In this document: positions 29,083-36,349 of the stretch, in pieces
Numbering within the stretch: the stretch's first letter is position 1
How the letters are laid out: each line of letters opens with the position of its first letter
From: Rhizomicrobium electricum
GTDB lineage: Bacteria; Pseudomonadota; Alphaproteobacteria; Micropepsales; Micropepsaceae
DNA: 64,000 nucleotides
NCBI RefSeq assembly: GCF_011762045.1
Contig: NZ_JAASQS010000003.1
Span: 492,664-556,663 of the forward strand
Direction of reading: 5' to 3'
The notes under the pieces: model-generated
Seen by the model: the letters and a program-made list of their open reading frames with translations, nothing else
Databases searched by the model: none
Told to the model about the DNA's origin: nothing
Made by a program: the position numbers and the translations under genes

Positions 29083-29115
29083 ATGGCCGGGTTCGTCCCG
29101 GCCATTTTCTTTTTC
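29083..29115 (+). terminator. Intrinsic terminator of rpsF-rpsR-rplI
   Basis: The stem ATGGCCGGG / CCCGGCCAT with a TTCGT loop is followed by TTTCTTTTTC. Confidence 0.85.
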
Positions 29116-29198
29116 GGCCGATGCGTGGCTCTTTTGCGGGTCGCGGACTTGAACGCCGGCGCGCATCGGCTAAATGGGGTTGGTCATAGGAGTTGTGC

Positions 29199-29672
29199 AT
29201 GGACGAACCTCGCCCGCCGTTTCCGCCTTTCACCGAAGAAACCGCCGTGCGGAAAGTTCGCGCTGCGGAAGACGGTTGGAATTCCTGCGATCCCGAACGG
29301 GTGTCGCTCGCCTATACGTCCGACAGCGCGTGGCGCAATCGCGCGGAGTTCGTCACCGGCCGCGCCGAGATCGTCCGGTTCCTGACGCACAAATGGGCGA
29401 AAGAACTCGAGTACCGCTTGATTAAGGAGCTATGGGCCTTCACCGAGAACCGCATCGCCGTCCGCTTTGCCTATGAGTGGCACGACGATTCCGGCAACTG
29501 GTTCCGCTCGTACGGCAACGAGAATTGGGAATTCGCCGAGAACGGTCTGATGCGCCGCCGCCTCGCCTGCATCAACGACCGGCCGATCCGCGAGGACGAG
29601 CGCAAATTCCATTGGGACCGCACCAAACCGCGCCCCGCCGACCATCCGGGTCTGACGGAGCTTGGTCTCTAG
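29199..29672 (+). CDS. DUF1348 family protein, NTF2/SnoaL-like fold
   Basis: This is a 157-residue protein starting [20 protein letters not shown]. The tracts [46 protein letters not shown] and NGLMRRR are characteristic of DUF1348, a small NTF2-like family of unknown substrate. ATG 29199 was picked because TAGGAG sits six bases upstream. It is a single-gene unit between the ribosomal operon and RTX gene E, and converges with E onto a shared bidirectional hairpin. Confidence 0.85.
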   Translation: MDEPRPPFPPFTEETAVRKVRAAEDGWNSCDPERVSLAYTSDSAWRNRAEFVTGRAEIVRFLTHKWAKELEYRLIKELWAFTENRIAVRFAYEWHDDSGNWFRSYGNENWEFAENGLMRRRLACINDRPIREDERKFHWDRTKPRPADHPGLTELGL

Positions 29673-29703
29673 CGGAACGCCCCGGCCGCAGCCGTTCAAA
29701 ATG

Positions 29704-29731
29704 AAAGGCCCGGATCGCTCCGGGCCTTTTT
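29704..29731. terminator. Bidirectional terminator between DUF1348 gene and RTX gene E
   Basis: AAAGGCCCGGA-TCGC-TCCGGGCCTTT, with A-run and T-run on opposite sides, serves both converging genes. Same core as the hairpins at 23502, 32123 and 34917. Confidence 0.85.
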
Positions 29732-29753
29732 CGTTTGTGAGCGAAGGGTTGCT

Positions 29754-30827
29754 TCAGCCGCCCGCGGTGGCGAACAGCTTGTAGCTGCCGGTCCCGGTGT
29801 CATTGGCCGAAGCGACGAGATAGCAAGTGCCGGTCGACAGCGCCGTGAAGCGGATCACCGCGTCATGGTTGGTCGAGTCGTTGGCATACGTCAGCTGAAC
29901 CCCGTGCGCATCGCAGATTGACAGGAACGGATCGGCGAGGGTGCCGTTGCCGCCATCCACGCCCGAGAGCGTGAAGGTGTAGGTCTGTCCGGCTGTCACC
30001 GAAACCGCGAACCAATCCTTGTCGCCAGCCGTTCCGATCGTATCGGTAACCGAACCGCCGACTATGAGATCGTGATTGGTCTGCTCCGAGCCGAACGCGC
30101 CGTTGGTGGTGCGGTGCTCCCAGTAACCGTTCTTGAGATAGTGCTCGGTGACATCCGCCGCCGTGAAGCCGCACGTCCCCAGATCGGTGTTGTTGATGAG
30201 ATAGGCCACCGGATCGAAGGTCACCTTCCTGCCTTCCCAGAAGCCGTTGCGGATGTAGTGCTCCTCGGCCGCCTGCACATCGGTACCGAACGCACCGATT
30301 AGGTCTGTGTAGGACGCGATGTAGGCCAGCGCGTTGAACGTGACCTTGCGGCCTTCCCAATAGCCATTACGGATGTAGTGTTCTTCGGCGGCCGTTTTGT
30401 CGTTGTGGAAAGCGATCACCAGATCGTCGTACGAGCAGACATAGGCCAGCGCATCGAACGTAACCTTGCGGTTCTCCCAATAGCCATTGCGGATGTAGTG
30501 CTCCGCCGCTGCTGCCTTATCGTCGTGAAAGGCGATCAGAAGGTCGCTGTACGAGCAGACATACGCCAGCGGATCGAAGGTCACTTTCCGCCCTTCGTAG
30601 GAACCATTCTTCAGATAGTGCTCCGTTGCCGCCAACTGGTCGTCATGGAACGCGACGATCAGATCGCCATAGGAGGCAATGTAGTTCAGCGCGTTGAACG
30701 AAATCGTCCGCCCTTCGGCCTTGCCGTTGTTGAAATAGTGCCGCGCACCCCACACCGCATCGTCGCCGAAAGCGCCCATCAGGTCCTTGTACGACGCAAT
30801 GTATTCCAGCGCCTGCAGCGTCGAGAA
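29754..30827 (-). repeat. Shared C-terminal module, copy E (1074 bp)
   Basis: Same length as copies A, C and D. The first repeat begins FSTLQALEYIASYKDL. The PPC part has FAVSVTAGQ where most others have FAVNVTAGQ. Confidence 0.9.
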
Positions 30828-31925
30828 CGACTGGCTCTGGAACGCTGCCAACGACAGCGTCTGGCCGGTCGCGTCGAACGACGCCTGTTCGATGTTCTTC
30901 AGCGTGTCGGTCTCGCCCGCCCCGATCACCGTCAAGGTGCCATCCGTAGCGGTCTCGATGAAATAGTCGCCGGGCTTGCCCGCCAGCGCCACCGTATCGG
31001 TACCGTCGCCGCCATCGAGCGTGTTGTTGCCGGCCCCGCCCCGCAACGTATCGTTGCCGCCGAAGCCGTAGAGCTGGTCGTCTCCGGCCAATCCGGTGAG
31101 AGTATCGGCGTCGTTGCTGCCTTGGATACGGTCGTTGCCGGCCCTGCCCGTGGTGCCGCCCAAAATCGTCGTCAGTCCGCTATTGAGGGTGACGTCGTAT
31201 TCCAGCTTGTTGAAGGTCATCGAGCCGGTTCCGGCCGTGACTTCGGCACCGAACTCGAGGCCGGCGATATATTCGTTGCCCTTGACGAGACCTTGCGCCT
31301 TCAACTGCGTGAGCAGCACGGCGAGATCGAAAGAGCCGCTCAAGGCGTCGGCACCGGGCTGCGTCGTGCCGGGCTGGACCACCGTGAACGTCCAGCCGCT
31401 GGCCCAATTGAGGTTGTTGTAGATCGTCCCGGTATAGGTTCCGCTCGAAAAGGTGCCGGCGCCGGCCGAACTGCCGTACATCGGCCCGATGTGAAGCTGG
31501 ACCATAACCTCGTTGGTGATGGCCGCGGAGCCGCCGTTCGGCGTATCGGTCAGCCATATCTCGAAGGCGACGTTATGGCCGCCCGCGAAGCCGGTAAGAC
31601 CGATGTCGTAGTTGATCTCGAGACTGGCGAGATTGGCGAGCGATACCGGAAATACGCCGAGCGGATCGGCCGCGGCCCATTGGCCCCACCATGGCGAACT
31701 TCCGAACGTGATCTCGGGATACGCAAAGACCGTGTATCGGTTGGCGGCAGTGAGCGCCGGATAGGACCACGAAAAGGTCGGGTGGTTCGCCAGGTTTCCC
31801 GCGTCGTAAGTGATCGACATGGTGTAATCCGTGCCGTAGGTCAGGCTCCCCGACCCCCACGGATTGTTTGTGACCTGCCAGCCCAACCCTTGCGCGCTGG
31901 CACCCGAGCCCGAAATCGTCGGCAT
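29754..31925 (-). CDS. RTX gene E: GH12-like domain, RTX block and shared C-terminal module
   Basis: This is a 723-residue protein. Residues 1-247 resemble glycoside hydrolase family 12 (endo-glucanase/xyloglucanase): NNPWGSGSL near the start, FEIWLTDTPNGG, a candidate nucleophile Glu139 in NEVMVQL and a candidate acid/base Glu228 in FGAEVTAGTGSMTFN. A short RTX block (residues 275-310) and the shared six-repeat module follow. There is no N-terminal signal peptide, as expected for type I export. E would act on beta-glucans outside the cell. The family call rests on motif spacing, so moderate certainty. ATG 31925 is preceded by GGGAGGAATGG. Confidence 0.8.
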   Translation of the reverse strand: MPTISGSGASAQGLGWQVTNNPWGSGSLTYGTDYTMSITYDAGNLANHPTFSWSYPALTAANRYTVFAYPEITFGSSPWWGQWAAADPLGVFPVSLANLASLEINYDIGLTGFAGGHNVAFEIWLTDTPNGGSAAITNEVMVQLHIGPMYGSSAGAGTFSSGTYTGTIYNNLNWASGWTFTVVQPGTTQPGADALSGSFDLAVLLTQLKAQGLVKGNEYIAGLEFGAEVTAGTGSMTFNKLEYDVTLNSGLTTILGGTTGRAGNDRIQGSNDADTLTGLAGDDQLYGFGGNDTLRGGAGNNTLDGGDGTDTVALAGKPGDYFIETATDGTLTVIGAGETDTLKNIEQASFDATGQTLSLAAFQSQSFSTLQALEYIASYKDLMGAFGDDAVWGARHYFNNGKAEGRTISFNALNYIASYGDLIVAFHDDQLAATEHYLKNGSYEGRKVTFDPLAYVCSYSDLLIAFHDDKAAAAEHYIRNGYWENRKVTFDALAYVCSYDDLVIAFHNDKTAAEEHYIRNGYWEGRKVTFNALAYIASYTDLIGAFGTDVQAAEEHYIRNGFWEGRKVTFDPVAYLINNTDLGTCGFTAADVTEHYLKNGYWEHRTTNGAFGSEQTNHDLIVGGSVTDTIGTAGDKDWFAVSVTAGQTYTFTLSGVDGGNGTLADPFLSICDAHGVQLTYANDSTNHDAVIRFTALSTGTCYLVASANDTGTGSYKLFATAGG

Positions 31926-32122
31926 CCATTCCTCCCGCTGCGCGCTTTATCTGACAGCGCTTTCATATGATAATTCACGAATTGCCGGCCGAAGGCGATG
32001 CGGCGCCAAGCCACGAGGCGCGACGTTACCGGTCGCATAGCCACGAACAGGGGCGGGAAAGGCCGGCGCCCCGGTGCGACTGCTTTATTTCACCGCAATC
32101 GCGATGCGTGGCGCATACCCCC

Positions 32123-32155
32123 AAAAAAAAAGGCCCGGACTGCTCCGGGCCTTTT
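32123..32155 (-). terminator. Intrinsic terminator of RTX gene F
   Basis: On the minus strand AGGCCCGGAGCAGTCCGGGCCT is followed by a run of T, 25 bp past the stop of gene F. The complementary run of nine T-equivalents is unusually long. Confidence 0.85.
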
Positions 32156-32179
32156 CGTTTCCAGGGCGATGGCCCGGCT

Positions 32180-33370
32180 TCAACCGACCGGCGTCGCAAA
32201 CAGTTTGTACGTCCCCGTACCCGTGCCGTTGGCCGAGGCGACGAGATAATAGGTGCCGCTCGACAGCGCCGTGAAGCGGATCGTGGCGTCGTGGTTGGTC
32301 GAGTCGTTGGCATAGGTCAGCTGCACGCCGTGCGCATCGCAGATCGACAGGAATGGATCGGCCAGCGTGCCGTTGCTGCCGTCGACGCCCGAGAGCGTGA
32401 AGGTGAATGTCTGTCCCGCCGTCAGCAAAACCCCGAACCAATCCTTGTCGCCCGACGTGCCGATGGTATCGTTGACCGAACCGCCGATGAGATCGTGAAC
32501 GGTCTGCTCCGAACCGAACGCGCCGTTGGTGGTGCGATGTTCCCAGTAACCGTTATTCAGATAATGCTGGGTGGCGTCCTTTGCGGTGAAGCCGCAAGCG
32601 CCGAGGTCGGTGTTGTTGAGAAGATAGGCGACCGGATCGAACGTCACCTTGCGGCCTTCCCAATAGCCGTTGCGGATATAGTGTTCCTCCGCAGCCGCCG
32701 CGTCGGTACCGAATGCGCCGATCAGATCGGTATAGGAGGCGATATAGGCCAGCGGATCGAACGTGATCTTGCGCCCTTCCCAGAAGCCGTTCCTGATGTA
32801 GTGCTCTTCCGCCGCGGCCTTGTCGTTGTGGAAGGCGACCAGGAGATCGCTGTAGGAGCACAGATACGCCAGCGCATCGAAGGTGACTTTGCGGCCCTCC
32901 CAATAGCCGTTCCTGAGATAGTGCTCTTCGGCGGCGGTCTTGTCGTCGTGATAGGCGACCACCAGGTCGCTGTAGGAGCAGATATAGGCGAGCGCATCGA
33001 ACGTGACTTTGCGCCCTTCCCAATAGCCGTTGTGGATATAGTGCTCCGCCGCAGCGGTCTGGTTGTTGTTGAAGGCGATCAGCAGGTCGTTGTACGAGCA
33101 GACATAGGCCAGCGGATCGAACGAAACCTTGCGGCCTTCATACGAGCCGTTCTTGAGATAGTGCTCGGTCGCCGCCAGCTGGTCGTCGTGGAAGGCGACG
33201 ATCAGGTCGCCGTAGGAGCAGATATAGTTCAGGGCATTGAAGGTGATCGCCCGCCCTTCGGTTTTGCCGTTGTTGAAATAGTGGGCGGCGCCCCAGGCGG
33301 CATTGTCGCCGAACGCGCCCATCAGATCCTTGTACGACGCGATGTATTCGAGCGCCTTCAGCGTACCGAA
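32180..33370 (-). repeat. Shared C-terminal module, copy F (1191 bp, one extra repeat)
   Basis: It encodes 396 residues. The 117-bp excess over copy A equals one 40-residue repeat minus one residue lost in the linker (DLIGGSV against DLTVGGSV). It also lost one cysteine (GTYYLVAS where the others have GTCYLVAS). Confidence 0.9.
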
Positions 33371-34768
33371 CGACTGCGCCTGGAACTGCGCCAAGCTCAA
33401 AATATTATACGAGCCGGAGGCCCAGGCCTGTTCGATGTTGGTCAGCGTATCGGTTTCGCCGGTGCCGATCACGGTGGTCGTGCCGCCGGTGGTCGTCACG
33501 AAATAGTCCGACGCCGCGCCGTTGAAGTAAGCCGTATCGGTTCCCGCTCCGCCATCGAGCGTGTTGCTGCCGGCCCCGCCGCGCAGCGTGTCGTCATCGT
33601 CGCCGCCGGAGATGACATCATCTCCCGCGTCGCCGTACAGGTTGTCGTTTCCGGCGCCGCCGGTCAGCGTATCGCTCCCGCCGCCGCCCGTCAGAAAGTC
33701 GTTGCCGTCGCCGCCGTAGAGCTGGTCGGCGCCTTGGCTGCCCCCGATCGCATCGTCGCCGGCATCGCCATAGGCCGTGTAGGCGCCGTCGTACCATAGC
33801 CAGATACTGTCGGCGCCGTCGCCGCCGTGAATGGTGGCCGTGCCGCTCGACCCGATGATCGTATCGTTGCCGATGTCTCCCGAGATCGCATAGCTCCCAT
33901 CGGAGCAGGAAACATAGTCGTCGCCAATGCCGCCGGAGATCGTGCCGGTCCCGCCCGACAGGTAAATCTTGTCGTTGCCGCCATCGCCGTTGATGACATT
34001 GTTGCAGAAGCCGCCGACGATGCTGTCGGCACCGTCGCCGCCGCTGATCACGTTGTCGCCGTAGACGCCGCGAATGGTATCCGCAGCCGCGCTGCCGCCC
34101 TGGGTCAATGTGCCGGTGACGGCGTCCCAGTTCCAGTTCGCGATGCCGGTGCCGTCGGCGCTTTGCGGTCCGTAGAGATGTTGCACCGCCTGGACGTCGT
34201 AGGTACCGAGCGAGGTCCCCGCCGTACCGCCGGAGGTGTAGCTCATCACCGTATAGTTATAATTGTCCTGCTCCTTCGGCAGAACCGGATCGCCGTCGAA
34301 CGGGTGCTTGAAACCGATGGCATGGCCGATCTCGTGCACCAGCACGTGCAGCAGCGAGTCGCCCGCCATGTTCAGCCGGGTATTGACGAACACGTCGCCG
34401 CCCAGCGCCCACTGCCCCGTCGAATAAACGCTCGGATAATAGGCATAACCGGCAAAGCCGCTCTCGCCCACCAGATCGAAGTCGATATACGAGAACTGGA
34501 TGTCGCCCTTGCCCGCGGGCGCCTCCAGAAACACGATGCCGGAAATGTCGGCCCACAACGCCAGCGCCTGACGGGCGGTGACTTGTTCGGCACTGGTGAA
34601 CGCTCTGACGCTCGCCACCCCTTCGGCGGAATACGTCGCGGACAGATAGGATGAGGGCGCCGTCGGGAAGGAATATGTGACGATGACCGGCGAACTGGTG
34701 GGGTTCGTCCCCATGGCCCAGCTATAGTTCGTCAGAATGCTGGTGTAGTCGGCAACAGTCGTCGGCAT
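32180..34768 (-). CDS. RTX gene F: serralysin-type metalloprotease with RTX and seven-repeat C-terminal module
   Basis: This is an 862-residue protein. It has the zinc motif HEIGHAIGFKHPF at residues 145-157, the Met-turn YTVMSY about 25 residues on, and YDVQAVQHLYG, all classic serralysin (peptidase M10B) features. A long RTX region follows (GGDGADSIVGG, GGDGNDFLTGGGGSDTLTGG), then seven 40-residue repeats and the PPC-like end. Predicted secreted zinc/calcium protease. ATG 34768 (MPTTVADY) was chosen because AGGGGGGATATG precedes it and A and E also start MPT. Start codons at 34771 and 34825 are less likely. No inhibitor gene or exporter lies next to it. Confidence 0.92.
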   Translation of the reverse strand: MPTTVADYTSILTNYSWAMGTNPTSSPVIVTYSFPTAPSSYLSATYSAEGVASVRAFTSAEQVTARQALALWADISGIVFLEAPAGKGDIQFSYIDFDLVGESGFAGYAYYPSVYSTGQWALGGDVFVNTRLNMAGDSLLHVLVHEIGHAIGFKHPFDGDPVLPKEQDNYNYTVMSYTSGGTAGTSLGTYDVQAVQHLYGPQSADGTGIANWNWDAVTGTLTQGGSAAADTIRGVYGDNVISGGDGADSIVGGFCNNVINGDGGNDKIYLSGGTGTISGGIGDDYVSCSDGSYAISGDIGNDTIIGSSGTATIHGGDGADSIWLWYDGAYTAYGDAGDDAIGGSQGADQLYGGDGNDFLTGGGGSDTLTGGAGNDNLYGDAGDDVISGGDDDDTLRGGAGSNTLDGGAGTDTAYFNGAASDYFVTTTGGTTTVIGTGETDTLTNIEQAWASGSYNILSLAQFQAQSFGTLKALEYIASYKDLMGAFGDNAAWGAAHYFNNGKTEGRAITFNALNYICSYGDLIVAFHDDQLAATEHYLKNGSYEGRKVSFDPLAYVCSYNDLLIAFNNNQTAAAEHYIHNGYWEGRKVTFDALAYICSYSDLVVAYHDDKTAAEEHYLRNGYWEGRKVTFDALAYLCSYSDLLVAFHNDKAAAEEHYIRNGFWEGRKITFDPLAYIASYTDLIGAFGTDAAAAEEHYIRNGYWEGRKVTFDPVAYLLNNTDLGACGFTAKDATQHYLNNGYWEHRTTNGAFGSEQTVHDLIGGSVNDTIGTSGDKDWFGVLLTAGQTFTFTLSGVDGSNGTLADPFLSICDAHGVQLTYANDSTNHDATIRFTALSSGTYYLVASANGTGTGTYKLFATPVG

Positions 34769-34916
34769 CATATCCCCCCTAAAGATTACGCAGAGTAATA
34801 CGGGACGATTCGAGTTTCCACTCACGAACGTGTTGCGAATGCGCGCACGTCAGGCGTGCCGCAAGACGACGCACAATCGCCTCGCGTGCCGAACTGATCT
34901 GAATTGAAACAGGAGT

Positions 34917-34947
34917 GTCCGGATCGCTCCGGGCTTTTCTATTTTAT
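34917..34947. terminator. Hairpin near the end of the HxlR gene
   Basis: GTCCGGA-TCGC-TCCGGGC is followed on the + strand by TTTTCTATTTTATT. The T-rich arm overlaps the HxlR stop. It may protect either side between genes F and HxlR. Core shared with the RTX terminators. Confidence 0.5.
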
Positions 34948-35300
34948 TCCGCTGCAATCTGCGTCGGAAGACTGCCGATGCGGCGGATGTGGCGCGTCCC
35001 CCATTCGCACAACGGGCGCGTGGCGATGGCAAGTTCGGCGCCGAACGGCGTGATGCTGTATTCGACCCGCGGCGGCACTTCCTTGAAGTCCTTGCGGCTG
35101 ACGATGCCGTCGAGTTCCAGCTCCTTCAATTCCTGGATCAGCATCTTCTCGCTGATGCCGGTGACGGCGCGCCTGAGTTCCCCGAAGCGCCTGGCGCCGC
35201 CGTTCGACAGCGTCCACAGGATGAGGAATTTCCATTTGCCGCCGATCACGGCGAGAGCCGCTTCCAGGCCACAACTGTAGACCTTCTTGCGCTTGCGCAT
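34944..35300 (-). CDS. HxlR-family winged-helix regulator
   Basis: This is a 118-residue protein. It has YSCGLEAALAVIGGKWKFLILWTL (conserved near-N-terminal Cys and GGKWK), FGELRRAVTGISEKMLIQEL (recognition region) and a wing around VPPRVEYSIT, all standard HxlR. Many HxlR proteins sense electrophiles or oxidants through the conserved Cys. Divergent from the SDR gene with symmetric sites between them, so it probably controls that gene and itself. Confidence 0.9.
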   Translation of the reverse strand: MRKRKKVYSCGLEAALAVIGGKWKFLILWTLSNGGARRFGELRRAVTGISEKMLIQELKELELDGIVSRKDFKEVPPRVEYSITPFGAELAIATRPLCEWGTRHIRRIGSLPTQIAAE

Positions 35301-35330
35301 GCGACGCCTCCCATGAACCTAAAAACCCAC

Positions 35331-35380
35331 CTACCAAAAAGTATGTGCCCCGGATGAGCACATACCAAAAGGTATGTACT
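35331..35380. promoter_or_regulatory. Probable HxlR operators
   Basis: Two related sites lie between the divergent genes: TACC-AAAAA-GTATG at 35332-35345 and a perfect palindrome CATACC-AAAA-GGTATG at 35361-35376, extended by TACTGGTAG. Spacing and inverted TACC/GGTA arms fit HxlR-type operators. Assignment by context. Confidence 0.65.
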
Positions 35381-35443
35381 GGTAGTTCCGATTTGTACTC
35401 CCCACATGGGATGTCACGCAACCGCAAGCACAGGGAACACCCC

Positions 35444-36196
35444 ATGTCAGGCAAGCTGGACGGCAAGATCGCCGTCGTAACCGGCGGATCGACCGGCATC
35501 GGTCTCGCCATCGCCAAGGAATTCGTCGCCCAGGGCGCCTACGTGTTCATCACCGGCCGCCGCGCCGCGGAACTCGACAAGGCGGCGACCGAGATTGGCC
35601 GCAACGTCACCACCGTCCAGAGCGACGTCGCCAAACTCGAAGATCTCGACCGGCTTTATGACACCGTCGCCAAGCAAAAGGGCCGGATCGACGTCCTCGT
35701 CGCCAATGCCGGCATCGGCGAACTGAAACCGACCGCGGACGCGACGCCGGAGCATTTCGACAAGATTTTCGACGTCAATGTGCGAGGCTTGTTCTTCACC
35801 GTCCAAAAGGCCGTCAAGCTCTTGAGCGACGGCGCCACGATCGTGCTGACGTCTTCCATCGCGCAGTATGCCGGCATTCCGGGTTTTGCGGTCTATTCGG
35901 CGACCAAAGCGGCGGTACGCTCCTTCGCCCGTTCCTGGGCAGCGGAATTCAAAGGCCGCGGCATTCGCGTCAACTCCTTGAGCCCCGGCCCCATCGACAC
36001 GCCGATCTTCGCCACCATCATGCCCGATCCGAAAGCGGCCGAGGCCGCGCGCCAGCAGTTCGTCGCCGGCGTTCCGCTCGGACGCATCGGCCGTCCCGAA
36101 GAGATGGCGAAAGCCGCGCTGTTCCTGGCGAGCGACGACTCCAGCTATTCGACCGGCATCGATCTCGTCGCCGACGGCGGCGCCAGCCAAGTCTGA
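35444..36196 (+). CDS. SDR-family oxidoreductase next to HxlR regulator
   Basis: This 250-residue protein starts MSGKLDGKIAVVTGGSTGIG. It has the cofactor motif TGGSTGIG, NAG in LVANAGIG, a catalytic serine in TSSIAQ and the YSATKAAV Tyr-Lys pair. SDRs of this type, paired with HxlR, are common in soil proteobacteria and are probably NADP-dependent reductases of reactive carbonyls. The substrate is not predictable. The in-frame extension upstream of 35444 runs through the operator region and was rejected as start. Confidence 0.88.
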   Translation: MSGKLDGKIAVVTGGSTGIGLAIAKEFVAQGAYVFITGRRAAELDKAATEIGRNVTTVQSDVAKLEDLDRLYDTVAKQKGRIDVLVANAGIGELKPTADATPEHFDKIFDVNVRGLFFTVQKAVKLLSDGATIVLTSSIAQYAGIPGFAVYSATKAAVRSFARSWAAEFKGRGIRVNSLSPGPIDTPIFATIMPDPKAAEAARQQFVAGVPLGRIGRPEEMAKAALFLASDDSSYSTGIDLVADGGASQV

Positions 36197-36235
36197 ATTC
36201 CCGCGAAAGCAGCCTCCCCCTCCTCTTTCGCGGCC

Positions 36236-36267
36236 AAGCCCTCCGGAGCAATCCGGAGGGCTTTTCG
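36236..36267 (+). terminator. Intrinsic terminator after the SDR gene
   Basis: AAGCCCTCCGGA-GCAA-TCCGGAGGGCTT followed by TTCGTTT, 40 bp past the stop. Confidence 0.85.
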
Positions 36268-36349
36268 TTTCGCCCGCGCCCGCATCGCATCTTCACAGAC
36301 GCGCGGTTAAGCGCCATCTTCGCACCAGCCGGTTTCGCGGGAGGGTGCG

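Noticed and set aside
32180..33370. Regular ~120-bp periodicity that might be a CRISPR-like or minisatellite array
   Set aside because: The period is the 40-codon protein repeat. Units vary at codon level and there are no short repeats with unique spacers.
16683..34779. GGGGGG leader before several RTX genes as a specific regulatory element
   Set aside because: The same run precedes unrelated genes at 47933, 57710 and 63984, so it appears to be an ordinary ribosome-binding site in this genome.
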